Shown here: positions 44,501 to 54,461 of the stretch, piece by piece | Layout: every line of letters begins with the position of its first letter | Position numbering within the stretch: position 1 is the first letter of the stretch | Assembly: GCF_902459465.1 (NCBI RefSeq) | Contig: NC_047068.1 | Location: 18,561,195 to 18,625,194, forward strand | From: Asterias rubens | Lineage: Eukaryota; Echinodermata; Asteroidea; Forcipulatida; Asteriidae | DNA: 64,000 nt | Reading direction: 5' to 3' | Notes under the pieces: generated by a model | Databases searched by the model: none | What the model was told of the DNA's origin: nothing | The model's input: only the letters and a program-made list of their open reading frames with translations | Made by a program: the position numbers and the translations under genes

Positions 44501-47500
44501 AACAAAGGAATTAGAAATTGACTCCTTTTCAATCTTCCACGCCAATATCAGAAGTGTAAACAAAAATTTTGAAGATCTCACCTTTACTCTAAATGAAATA
44601 CAACATAAGTTCCACATTATCGGTCTTACTGAAACATGGCTCAAAAGCACCCCGCATTCTATGTTATCCATTCCTGGATATAAATGTGAGCACAAAAATA
44701 GACCTATGCAAAATGGCGGTGGTGTCATGTTATATGTAAAAGACTCATTGCAATACACCATTCGGCCCGATATTGTTAGTGCTTCAGGATGTTTTGAATC
44801 AACTTTTTTAGAAATCGGTACAAATACAAAGAAAACTATTATCATAGGTTTAATTTACAGACCTCCCGGTCTTGCTGTTTCTAACTTTTCCGAAGAAATG
44901 GATGAAATTCTTAACAAACTAACGACTGAAAACAAAATCTGCTACATTTTAGGGGATCTCAATATAAACTTACTTAAAAATGATTCCCATAACCCAACTC
45001 GCGAGTTTTTGGATATCTTATATTCACACTCCTTTCGCCCCACTGTAGACAAACCAACAAGAATAACGTGCAATTCAGCTACTCTTATTGACAACATTTT
45101 CACCAACAGCGTAGACTCTCATCAGGCAGAAATTATTACTTCAGGTCTTAGTGATCATTTGCCAATTGTATTGTTTGGTCCCAGTTTTGTTAAAGTTAAA
45201 AACTCAAATATGTTTTATTGGAAACGGGATACCAGAGATCGAAATGTCTCCTTCATGAAACGTGAAATGGACACAATCCAATGGGATGAAATTGTTAATA
45301 CTGAAGATGTAAATGAATGTTACTCCCGGTTTGTTACAAAATTAAATGAAGTGTTTGATAGATATGTTCCATATAAACGATTCAAATGTAAGAAATCCGT
45401 GTGCAATCCCTGGATGACCAAGGGTCTGTTGAAATCAATCAGAAGAAAACACAAGTTGTATAAATGTTATCTCCGAAACCCAAATGAATCTAACAAAAGA
45501 AAGTATGATAAATACAGAAACAAGTTAACAACTGTAATTAGAGAAGCGAAAAAGATTTATTTCACTGCTTCCTTTGATAAGGAAAAAGGTAATATTAAAC
45601 AAACATGGAAAATGATCAATAATGTCTTGAACAAAAGAAGTAAGAAGCCGCCCGGTTCTGATTCATTCCTTGTCAATGGTACGACCGTAGACGACCCAAG
45701 ACACATTGCTGAGCATTTTAACGATTTCTTTACTAATATTGGTCCTAACCTGGCATCAAAGATTCCGGATTCAAGACTAAACCCCACTGATTTTATCGAA
45801 GGCGATTATCCTAATTCTCTTTTTATTACCCCTATAACTAAAAGTGAACTTCTGAAGTGTATTGATGGTTTATCGTCTAACAAAAGTCCTGGCCATGATA
45901 AATTAGACAGCTATCTTATTAAAAAGACTGGCACCATTATTGCTGGGCCGTTGCTGAAAATATTTAACCTATCGCTGGAGTCAGGAATTGTGCCACATGA
46001 TTTTAAGAAGGCTAAGGTTATTCCTTTGTATAAAAATGGTGACCCTAAATTAATATGCAACTACCGACCTATTTCTATATTACCATGTCTCTCCAAATTG
46101 CTTGAGCGCTTGGTTGCTAATCGTCTTAATACCTTTATAACTAAGTATAATATTCTGCATAACTCCCAGTATGGTTTCCGTGCTAACTTCTCAACCCAAA
46201 CGGCACTAATAGACCTTGTTGACAAAATCAGTTCGTCTATTGATAAATGTAACCACACTATAGGGTTGTTCTTGGACCTTTCAAAGGCATTCGACACTAT
46301 TGATCATGTTATCTTACTTTCAAAGCTTGAGAGGTATGGAATTAGGGGAAAGGCCTTGGACTGGTTCAAAAGCTATCTCTCTGATAGGAAACAATTCGTT
46401 CATTGGAAAGATTATGACTCTACATCTAAAACTATTAAATGTGGCGTACCTCAAGGTTCAATTCTAGGTCCAATACTCTTTCTCTTATATATAAACGATA
46501 TCTGTAATTCTTTGAAATTGTTATCCTTTATTCTTTTTGCCGATGACACCAATGTTTTCTTTAGTCATAGTAACTTAAAGGAGGCAGTTTCAGTAATGAA
46601 CTCAGAACTGCATAAGGTTTCATTGTGGTTTAAATGTAACAAACTATCAATTAATGAAAAGAAAACTTGCTTTATGTTATTTTCAAATATATGTAAAGAT
46701 GACAACATCAATATTTATATAAACAACTCTAAAATAAGCCAAGTTAATTCTTTTAGATTTCTAGGTGTTATAATTGACAGCAACCTTACATGGAAGTCTC
46801 ACTGCCAAAAGATTCACACATCAGTTTCCCAAGTTATGGGTGTTCTACGTAAACTTAAAAATATTCTGCCTAGAAATGTGCTTTTCTCTATTTATAATAC
46901 GCTGGCGTTGCCCCACTTTCAATACGGGATTCTAGCCTGGGGAAATACTCATGCTTCTTACCTGAACAAGCTATTAATCGTACAGAAGAAATCCTTGAGA
47001 GTTATAGCCAATTCTAGCTTTAGAGAGCACACTGCACCCCTTTTCAAGCAATTTAAAACACTCGATATTTTTAAACTGTATAAATATCATCTTGGGGTCC
47101 TTATGTTTAAGTTTGAATTTAACTTGTTACCAGGTAACATAAGACTCCTCTTTACACGAAATATTGACATCCATCCACATAACACTAGATCAGCTACTAA
47201 AATTCATATTGGAAAGGCTCGGACCACTTTATTTATGAAAACAGTCAGACATCAAGGCCCCCTACTCTGGAATCAGCTCACCCCAATACCTTCATTTAGA
47301 ACTGTGCACAGCTTCAAAAAATACATGAAAAACCTACTTATAACCAGTATCGTCTAAAATGACACCACCTGTAACTACACGCGTACCATGATTATCCATT
47401 CCAAATTATCAAGTTTTTGTAATTTCCTAAATAATGTTCTGTTAATTTTCCTTTTTGTTATCAATCTCAATATGTATTTATGGCTGCATAGCAAACAAAT

Positions 47501-50055
47501 TTTTTTCAAAACAGTTTAATTACAAACAATCATTGCTTTGTGTTTTTTTTTGCTGTATGCACTATACCTTTCACCGTACCTTAATTTCAATAATCAATAT
47601 TGTTATTGCTATAAACTATAACCTATTAATTTATATTATAAAGGGTCCAGGCTCTGTACAAGCCTAGGCTTTTTCCTGGTGCCCTCCTCTTATCACTCGT
47701 TGTTCTTATTTCTTGTATGTTTCATAATTATTTATAGTGATATTTGGAAATAAAAAAACAAACAAACAAACAAACAAAACCAGTAACCAGCAAGAGGGCA
47801 GCAGTGGGGCAGGGGTGGCAGTATCCCCCTCTCAGAACCCCTCTCCCCTCACCAGAACAAAACCCACCACCCACAACTGGAGTTGGTTCACTACATAAAT
47901 AACCCCAAAAGTCATGTCATCTGCCCCCATCCAACTGAAAATAATTATCTGGTTACGCCACTGCCAATCCCACCCATGCTCTCTGTAAATAGCCTGTAGA
48001 TTGTTTACCTGCAGCACTCTGAACTATTTACACACAGTGTTTTGGTAAAACCACAATCCTAAAGTATGTTTCAATGACACAGATTTCTTGCATTCAAATC
48101 CGCTTGTTTCAAGAAACATGTTTTAAAATTCACCAGCGAAATTCACAACTATCTTGTAATGTGTTTTTGTACCTAAAATTTTTTTTAAATGTTTTTCACA
48201 ATGCATTATTTGCAGTCTTACCTTTGAAATATTCAGAATGTCTTCAATTAATTGTTCTACTTCATCTTGGACAGATGAAGATTTGTCAGCCTGTTGGAAA
48301 AAAAAAAAAAAAAAGGTAACAAATTATATGTACAATCTGTGGTGTATATTTTCAAAACTTCTCCTGAGAAAATCATAGTTACGTGATTAATTTTGGAAAA
48401 TATTAAGTGATAGCCCAAGCAATTACAAAACTCCCATCAGTGCCCTGACAAGTAGAACTTTTGTTTGGATAATTGCAACCATCCGTCCTCCCCACGTTTA
48501 CTTCCAACCCTTCGGGAGAATCTCAATTTCCACTTGACAGTCCACACTTGAGAGGATGAGTGGTAACAGTTATCACAACTTACACTTAGGGTCATGTCAC
48601 AAGAGGCAGTTTACAGGCAACCAGTTCCAGGAAGTCTCGAAGAAGAAATTAAAGACATTCACGTTTGAGTGTTAACGTATTGTTCGTGTGGATCCTAAGA
48701 TACTGTTTACAAACATTACTCATGTGCTAAGAAAGTGGTCCTGTGTTAACATGCACTTTAGTTGGTTGACAACAAGTTGCCTGCAAAAGTTGCTTTGCGT
48801 CACAATGCCCTTAGAATTACCCAACAAAAATGTACAGTTATGTGACTTCATAACAAAATTCAAACCTTTTTTTTTGATTTCTTAGCCCAATTGACAGTGA
48901 CTGGTATAGAAGGTTGGGTGCTCTGAGAAGATGAACCATGATGGCCAAGACGGGACGCCAAGTTAGCTGAATTATGTAACACGCTGGAAGTTGAATCACT
49001 CCTAAAAAATAAATCAAATTAATTACAAAATGTTATTTTTTAAAACGTACAATCCACTCTTGCTCCAAATACTGTCATCCTATATTAGTGACAGATATGC
49101 GCCACTTTTTTCCAAACAGAAACTACAACTACAACTACCACTACCAACCTCCACCACCACCAGAATCCCAACCCAAGACTCCACTAAGTAAGTTTTATGG
49201 ATGAAGTCCTAATGCTTCGCCCAAAACACACAACTAAACTGGTCAGTCAAATCCTTATCACATTCTCTCCCAACAAAAGTCTAATCTTGCACAAGTGTTG
49301 CTTATCAACAATATGATTCAATCAAGATTAAGATAATATCAAGCAAGTCAGAATATAGTTGCATTAACATAACCCTTCTCCCTGACAGCATATGCCGTCG
49401 GGAGGAGCGTTACGTTACACATCGCAACTAGCCAGAATATCGTTTGACATGTTAAAATTTATAATCACGGTTTAACAATTTTCCCCAAAACAGTCACCAC
49501 ATACGTATGTCCAGTGGTGGTGTTCATTCCGCCTTGCCTTGATGATTGAATTGTGAATCCTTGCTATATATAATTTATATTCTGGTGATAGAAAGTAACC
49601 AGTATAAAAAACTATTAAGAGCTTAAAATTAAATTAAAGTTGAATTTGAATTTATAAAACAAATTAATTATAAATTCAAATTCAACCAGAATAGTAAGCT
49701 TAAAATAAAACTATATTATATATATAGGGAGTGTATTATTTTATTAAAGTGTCTATACTCTTACTTAGTCTTTTCTTTATTAATGACAATGTTATTGCTA
49801 ATGCTAGTCCCACTCGCAGTACGTAGGTATATAAATTTTATCACGATACTGATGCAATACATTTGTGTATATAACGCTTACAGTAACACATCACAGATGG
49901 GATGTTGATTATAAACTAAATTCAAAACCCTAGATCGAAACAACCAACACGAAATAATATCTGTATAACTTAATTAAACGTTACACTTACTTTGAATCTG
50001 CAACCATTGTAGGAACAGCAGCAGAAGGAGTTTCTGCGTTCGAAAAGTCAACCAT
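38271..50055 (-). CDS. NOL11: NOL11 homologue lacking the N-terminal propeller half
   Basis: Minus-strand exons: 49991-50055, 48866-49001, 48222-48290, 43373-43575, 42819-42944, 41966-42067, 41141-41219, 40271-40348, 39517-39624, 38271-38390. They total 1086 nt, or 361 aa, with all phases compatible. The 41966 donor is weak and may lie a few bases off. NOL11 is a t-UTP/SSU-processome factor for rRNA transcription and early processing. Matches to the remembered human C-terminal half include PFWPKKSLLNLI, IELKDLEVVDCCINHMQDIPDSI, NDTFILDYLKQF, LLQYLFCLVKG, WTSALLDAHFMQFLLSYEARKLL, and the terminal YSIEVL signature. Human NOL11 is about 719 aa; the preceding propeller half has no visible exons before the next gene at 54462. 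The product starts MVDFSNAE and has a Ser-rich, then Lys-rich (KKSKKK) stretch. A further 5' exon is possible, because the frame stays open about 60 bp upstream and crosses a CTCACAG acceptor-like site. Confidence 0.8.
39338..39490 (+). repeat. SINE-B copy
   Basis: GGGTGTCATAGCCGAGTGGT, AGCATCAAATTCAAGTTCTG, GGTTGAAGCTCGGTTATGAC and ACACTTGTGTCCTTGAGCAAG form a tRNA-Ser/Leu-like head plus body. It ends just before the donor of the NOL11-like exon 39517. Confidence 0.7.
40028..40225. repeat. MITE-C copy
   Basis: TCAATTTCATTGAGCTGCTTA to AGCAGCTCTGTGAACTTTGGCCC, with internal TTACCTTATTCTGG-type sequence. It lies 45 bp from the NOL11-like exon 40271-40348. Confidence 0.65.
40725..41140. repeat. 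SINE-B tail and two MITE-C fragments abutting a NOL11-like exon
   Basis: A SINE tail (AGCGCCCTGGTCATTGGGCC; TACAGCCCCGGGCTCCCATG) is followed by MITE-C fragments at about 40860-40977 and 40997-41131. The last fragment ends at TTTTAGTGCTTAT, directly against the splice donor of the exon 41141-41219. Confidence 0.6.
41268..41526 (+). pseudogene. LINE 3'-end fragment with TATG microsatellite tail
   Basis: The plus frame reads APNLWNSLPSHLR and FKKLLKTHLYRNT followed by a stop, the usual C-terminus of CR1/L2 reverse transcriptase ORFs. Then comes a 3' UTR with GTGGGCGCTTTGTAACCTTT and a (TATG)n tail at about 41488-41526. It is heavily 5'-truncated and lies in a NOL11-like intron. Confidence 0.75.
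42309..42341. repeat. GATT microsatellite
   Basis: Seven or so tandem GATT units. Confidence 0.9.
42412..42545 (+). repeat. SINE-B copy
   Basis: GTTGTGGCCGAGCGATTAAG (A box-like), GGGTTCGCATCCTGGTCATG (B box-like) and ACTTGTGTCCTTGAGCAAGG. Confidence 0.7.
43021..43290 (+). repeat. SINE-B interrupted by MITE-C
   Basis: A degenerate SINE-B head (GTTGTCAAGTTGTCTAGAAC, CACCAAACTCGGAGCCC) leads into MITE-C (to GAAATTTGGCCC). SINE-B-like GGTGTTGTCAGAATGTGGCC and TTGTTCTTCAGCAAAACACT follow. Confidence 0.6.
43666..44043. repeat. MITE-A copy, full length, beside the LINE
   Basis: TTAAAGGCAGTGGACACTAT to AGTGTCCACTGGCTTTAA, with central ACTTGAGGTCTCGAAAT palindrome and an ATAATG insertion near 43742. 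The LINE 5' region begins immediately to its right. Confidence 0.9.
44322..47357 (+). CDS. LINE ORF: APE-type endonuclease plus reverse transcriptase, 1011 aa
   Basis: The first ATG of the open frame is at 44322 (ACAATGAG context). Upstream in-frame sequence to 44286 lacks an ATG. Endonuclease motifs: HANIRS (73-78), LTETW (102-106), LIYRPPG (about 177-183), GDLN (211-214) and SDHLPI (277-282). Reverse transcriptase motifs: KVIPLYKNGD, NYRPISILP, LDLSKAFDTID (about 651-661), GVPQGS (708-713), FADD (739-742, with both catalytic aspartates), then LSINEKKT and FRFLGVIID. The C-terminus has LWNQLTPIPS and FKKYMKNLL. No RNase H domain is seen. All catalytic motifs are intact and there is no stop or frameshift, so the copy is young or recently active. 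Confidence 0.93.
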   Translation: MSDNESASSDDSSSEPLNDTTLRFNDCGFNPTILNSADPSQLLFNTCGAQYLSERQLRDKTKELEIDSFSIFHANIRSVNKNFEDLTFTLNEIQHKFHIIGLTETWLKSTPHSMLSIPGYKCEHKNRPMQNGGGVMLYVKDSLQYTIRPDIVSASGCFESTFLEIGTNTKKTIIIGLIYRPPGLAVSNFSEEMDEILNKLTTENKICYILGDLNINLLKNDSHNPTREFLDILYSHSFRPTVDKPTRITCNSATLIDNIFTNSVDSHQAEIITSGLSDHLPIVLFGPSFVKVKNSNMFYWKRDTRDRNVSFMKREMDTIQWDEIVNTEDVNECYSRFVTKLNEVFDRYVPYKRFKCKKSVCNPWMTKGLLKSIRRKHKLYKCYLRNPNESNKRKYDKYRNKLTTVIREAKKIYFTASFDKEKGNIKQTWKMINNVLNKRSKKPPGSDSFLVNGTTVDDPRHIAEHFNDFFTNIGPNLASKIPDSRLNPTDFIEGDYPNSLFITPITKSELLKCIDGLSSNKSPGHDKLDSYLIKKTGTIIAGPLLKIFNLSLESGIVPHDFKKAKVIPLYKNGDPKLICNYRPISILPCLSKLLERLVANRLNTFITKYNILHNSQYGFRANFSTQTALIDLVDKISSSIDKCNHTIGLFLDLSKAFDTIDHVILLSKLERYGIRGKALDWFKSYLSDRKQFVHWKDYDSTSKTIKCGVPQGSILGPILFLLYINDICNSLKLLSFILFADDTNVFFSHSNLKEAVSVMNSELHKVSLWFKCNKLSINEKKTCFMLFSNICKDDNINIYINNSKISQVNSFRFLGVIIDSNLTWKSHCQKIHTSVSQVMGVLRKLKNILPRNVLFSIYNTLALPHFQYGILAWGNTHASYLNKLLIVQKKSLRVIANSSFREHTAPLFKQFKTLDIFKLYKYHLGVLMFKFEFNLLPGNIRLLFTRNIDIHPHNTRSATKIHIGKARTTLFMKTVRHQGPLLWNQLTPIPSFRTVHSFKKYMKNLLITSIV
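47750..47785 (+). repeat. AAAC tail of the LINE
   Basis: About five CAAA/AAAC units follow an AATAAA-like sequence and mark the 3' end of the retrotransposon. Confidence 0.8.
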
Positions 50056-50723
50056 GACTGTTGATGCTGGTCTCTGCTGTGAGTTTTGCCAGCACACGTG
50101 TTGTCTAGCGCCCTCTTTCGACTAACATGACTCATTCAGAAGAGTTTTTACTTGGCAACTTTCATTTTATTTAAGTTTTAGTTATTACTTTCATAGCTCT
50201 TTAATAGATTTCTATCGAATTTTGTACATGATGGATTAATTCATATTGTGCTCCTCATCAAACCAGGCACCTTGGAAATAGTACATGGATAAAGGTAAGT
50301 TATCTTGCCGAGCTTTTAAAGTTGTGTTTTGTAGTAAAGATTTATAAATAAGACAGAGATTGTATTCCAGGGAAACACACACACACAGCATCCAATGCAA
50401 TAGTACTAGATTCAACTCACTGGGGTCTCAGAGCTGGAAAGTGATACCCCAACCTGTGCTGTATTAAATGTAGGGTAGGCTTAATGTTTGTAAATAATTT
50501 AAACTTTTAAGAAGGTTTTATTAAAGTTTGTATCACTTTGAGACATTTGTTTCAGCTTTTATTTTCAATTTTCCAATGATGGTTTTGTGTACATGAGTTT
50601 TGCTGCAAGTGCAACCAACCCCCGAAAAACCCTTCTGCATCGTAATCATGCAAAATAGCACCTGTTGCCTCTATGTCGATTAGGCCTGAAAGGCTGTTCG
50701 GCACATGAATGTACAATAGTATA

Positions 50724-51214
50724 CAAATATTGAGTGGCTCAGAGTGGAATGGGAGGAATATCATCGCAAGGTAAAATTTGGACTGTTTCGCCGAGTGAAA
50801 TGGAACAGTACAAATTTTACCGAGCGATAATATTCCTTCCATTCCACAAATTAAAGCCACTCAATATTTGTTTTATATGACTGTCATATAGATACTTGTC
50901 ATTTGATGTATTTTAAAAATATAACATTATAAAAAATCACACAAATTAATACTGATAACAAAAAATCATATAGTGCCGCGTAGCGGCCACACTGCACAAA
51001 TCGGATCACAACCTTTTGCACAGGTGCTCCTTTGTCCTAGCAGCGGCGCAGCGGAGCTGTACTGCTCAAAAACATTGGGAACAAGGATGATCCTAACTGT
51101 TGAATGGGAAATGCTATTCCCCATGGGCGAATAGGTCTTTTTGATCGCCGGTGAGGATGGGAGTAATAGTGAATGTCACGTGAAGTAAGTTTCACCAATC
51201 AAATGACAAGTATC
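50724..51214. repeat. Foldback next to a TIR element
   Basis: Arms 50724-50780 and 50811-50870 pair (CAAATATTGAGTGGCTC with GCCACTCAATATTTG; GTGGAATGGGAGGAATAT with its complement). Directly beside it, GATACTTGTCATTTGAT at 50891-50907 and its exact 17-base complement at 51198-51214 bound a 324-bp element with a GC-rich interior (GCCGCGTAGCGGCC). Confidence 0.8.
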
Positions 51215-51320
51215 TGTATATTAGTTATATAATTAAAACTACTAAACTAGAAGATACTTGGGACAACAATAAAAAATACAGCAAACGAAAACTGCTGGTT
51301 CAAAATTGTCTGGAAATTGG

Positions 51321-51704
51321 TTAAAGGCAGTGGACACTATTGGTATAATTACTCAAAATAATTATTGGCATAAAACCTTACTTGGTAACATTGGTACCGA
51401 GTAATGGGGAGCCGTTCATAAACGGCTCCCTCTGAAGTGACATAGTTTTTGAGAAAGAAGTAATTTTCAACGAAATTTGATTTTAAGACCTCAGATTTAG
51501 AATTTGAGGTCTCGAAATCAACCATTAAAAAGCACACAACTTCGTGTGACAACTGTGTATTTTTCTTTCATTTTTATCTCGCAACTTGGACGACCAATTG
51601 AGCTCAAATTTTCACAGGTTTGTTATTCTATGCATATGTTGAGATACACCAAGTGAGAAGACTGGTCTTTGACAACTTCCAATAGTGTCCAGTGTCTTTC
51701 AAAA
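51321..51704. repeat. MITE-A copy
   Basis: TTAAAGGCAGTGGACACTAT to AATAGTGTCCAGTGTCTTT. It contains the palindrome TCAGATTTAGAATTTGAGG. Confidence 0.85.
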
Positions 51705-52354
51705 GTGGGATTTTAACTTGAATTCTGCGTCAGTATGACCCATTTCTAGGTCATTTGACACACTTTCTGGTCAGACTGACCCAGTAATGGGTCAGGGTCA
51801 ATTAAACCTGGTCAAGTCAATTCTGACACAAATGTTTTTGGACACCAAATAATTAAAGTATTAAAGTATTTTACTGAACTTGTTAAAATAGAATGAAAAA
51901 AAAAGGTTATACCATGTTTACACCAACTGTACACCAGACAAGTAATATTAATTAACTCTTAAAATTACATGCGAAAATCGGTCCTACGATCGCTACAAGC
52001 TTAAAACCCCTCCAGAAAAATAGTTGTAACACAATAAAGATCGCACAGCCTTACAATTTTCCAAAGAAAGAGGACCTTGAGGGTGCTTTTGTGTCCTGTT
52101 TTTTGAGGGGTTGCAATTGTAGAAAAAATAATGTGTATGGGGGATAAATTTAACATTGAAATAAATTGTGCATGAAAGGGTTTAAGCATGTTTTCTCCCA
52201 AAATAGGGTAGAAATGTATATCACAAATTCCGGAACAGAAATTGACTATTATTTTTTAGAGTGACCCACCCATGTTGGTTTCCTCTCTCAATTAATGAAT
52301 CCTCTTTCATTATCAAAACTTTCAAATAGTTTATCAACTTAAACAAATTAAAGC

Positions 52355-52826
52355 AATCGCACAACATCGGTAGACAGTATTGTCCAAAGGCCCACACTTC
52401 GTGTATCACAATTTGTATAAAATAACAAACCTGTGAAAAATTTCTGTTCAGAAAGTGTCCAATGGCTTTAAAGCCATTATACACTTTCGGCACAGAAAAA
52501 AAAAACAAGTTCACAGATTTACAAATAACTTACAGGGTTTACAGAAGGTAATGGTGAAAGACTTCTCTTGAAATATTATTCCATGAAATGCTTTACTTTT
52601 CGAGAAAACATTGAAACAATTATAAATTCTCATTGTCGAGAATTACAGATTTATTTTAAACACATGTCATGATACGGCGAAACATGCGGAAACAAGGCAG
52701 GGTTTTCCCCGTTATGACCAATTGAGCCTAAATTTTCACAGGTTTGTTATTTTTTATACCAGTTGTGATAGACGAAGTGTGGGCCTTTGGACAATACTGT
52801 TTAACAAAAGTGTCCAATGGCTTTAA
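52355..52826. repeat. Internally deleted MITE-B followed by a full inverted MITE-B
   Basis: A short copy (about 52355-52471) ends CAATGGCTTTAA and shares that TTAA with the start of a full copy (52468-52826) in the opposite orientation, TTAAAGCCATTATACACTTT to CAATGGCTTTAA. Confidence 0.75.
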
Positions 52827-54081
52827 AGTTGTATTGAAAGAAACTATTAAAAATGAATATTCTCCGTCATCCAGGTAAATATAATATTGACATTTTAAAA
52901 AATTTATACAACTGAACTTACTTTTCAGAGGACAAGTTCAACTTTTTTTTTAAAGAAAATAAAGTTGCTTTGAAGCCCGTGATAACATGAAACAAAATGT
53001 GATCTTCTTCCCACAAAATGTTTGTTTACATCAGGAGTGGAAGTACATGTACAAGGAGGCCACATAGGCCATGGCCTGCGATGCCCCTGGTCTTGGCCTT
53101 GGTGCCCCTCAAAAGTGTCCCATAAACTTTCAGATTTTCCAATGGAAGTGCACTTTGCAAAATGTAATGCTTGTCCTTTCAAAGATAATATTCCAAGCCT
53201 GTTACATAATATCACAGTCAAAGTCTAAAATATTAAAATTGGGCAATCAAAAAGTATGTACACAAAAATGCATATGACACTCAACCTTCCTCTAAAAGTA
53301 ACAGTAATTTTCTATATTCTAAAACAGTTTATTTACTTATAGTACAGTACATTGTAGCATTAATCAAATTCTTGAAATTGTTTTACATTTATAAGAAACA
53401 ACTGTTAAAACGCTACCTCTTTTATAGAAAATTTGTCAACAAAAATTTATGATTTTGCAATGGCACGTACATGTAGGTTGTTAATATACCAATATCCAGT
53501 GTAGCAGTGACTCAGGGAGTGACTTGATCATTTTCATGGCTTTTGCCTTGAAGAAACAGTCTGCTGGTTCTTCAAGGCCAATAACATTTTAAATGTGTTT
53601 TATGAACTTAAATTAGTGAAAGTTTTGAAACATTTTGCCACACGTTCAAAGGGCCTCATACTCCAAGCTTAGATTTTATAGTCAACTTGAAAATTACATG
53701 TTACCCTCAAAGTTTGTTCCCTCACTCTCTGGAAATCCACACCTCTTGTTGTATCAGTTAGTTATTACAAACAAAATAACTGAAAATCAAAATTCAGTTT
53801 TATTTTTGTTGAAAGTCAAATTACTCAGCTGGCCATGATTGTCAATGTTGTATTCCTGATTGAACGACAAAGTAAAATGTGTTAAGCCAGGAAAAACCGT
53901 TGAAAAAAATAACTGATGTTGGAGACCTTTGATCTAAAGTATCTCGTTCACTCATCAAGGCATTACTTTGTTACTTCATTCTATACTGAATGGCCCTAAT
54001 AACTAAAACTAAAATCAATAAACCTACATTTGTTTTGATACCAGAATTTCCACTGGTTAACTTGCAATTGTGTCTTTCATT

Positions 54082-54434
54082 TTAAAGGCAGTGGACACTA
54101 TTGGTAATTGCTCAAAATAATTATGAGCATAAAACCTTTCTTGGTGACGAGTAATGGGGAGAGGTTGATGGTATAAGACATTGTGAGAAACGGCTCCCTC
54201 TGAAGTGCCATAGTTTTCGAGAAAGAAGTAATTTTCCACAAATTTTGATTTCGAGACCTCAAACGCAAACAACTTTGTGTGACAAGGATGTTTTCTTCTT
54301 TCATTATTATCTCGCAACTTTGATGACCGATTGAGCTCAAATTTTCACAGGTTAGTTATTTTATGCACTTGTTGAGATACAATAACTGTGAAGGCTAGTC
54401 TTTGACTATTACCAATAGTGTCCACTGCCTTTAA
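54082..54434. repeat. MITE-A copy just downstream of the fibrinogen-related gene
   Basis: TTAAAGGCAGTGGACACTAT to AGTGTCCACTGCCTTTAA. It begins only 27 bp beyond the stop codon at 54462, so it may lie in the 3' UTR. Confidence 0.9.
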
Positions 54435-54461
54435 CAAAATGTAAGAATTTAAAGCAAGTCA

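Larger units (their letters stand above)
44044..47785 (+). mobile_element. CR1/L2-supergroup non-LTR retrotransposon with intact ORF
   Basis: A LINE lies antisense within the NOL11-like intron 43576-48221. It has a probable 5' UTR (44044-44321), one open EN-RT reading frame (44322-47357) and a 3' UTR with a small hairpin (GGCTCTGTACAAGCC). The tail is AAATAAAAAAACAAACAAAC. I see no separate ORF1. The 5' border is set by the neighbouring MITE-A and is approximate. Confidence 0.85.
50056..54461. other. Region between NOL11-like start and fibrinogen-related gene
   Basis: I found no coding exon on either strand. Searched on the minus strand in particular for NOL11 propeller exons, without success. 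It holds a GC-richer stretch at 50060-50140 (possible promoter), a foldback/TIR element at 50724-51214, MITE-A at 51321-51704, MITE-B copies at 52355-52826, a dispersed-repeat piece at 53040-53180 (also near 16456 and, inverted, 56330-56450), and MITE-A at 54082-54434. Confidence 0.5.

Noticed and set aside
50056..50115. An upstream NOL11-like exon boundary at the CTCACAG site
   Set aside because: The frame is open there, so it cannot be excluded, but no donor exon with NOL11 similarity was found before 54462; kept as a caveat only.
51349..51552. Short open frames shared by several places (also near 3953, 16027, 54098)
   Set aside because: All lie inside MITE-A copies and reflect the repeat, not a gene family.
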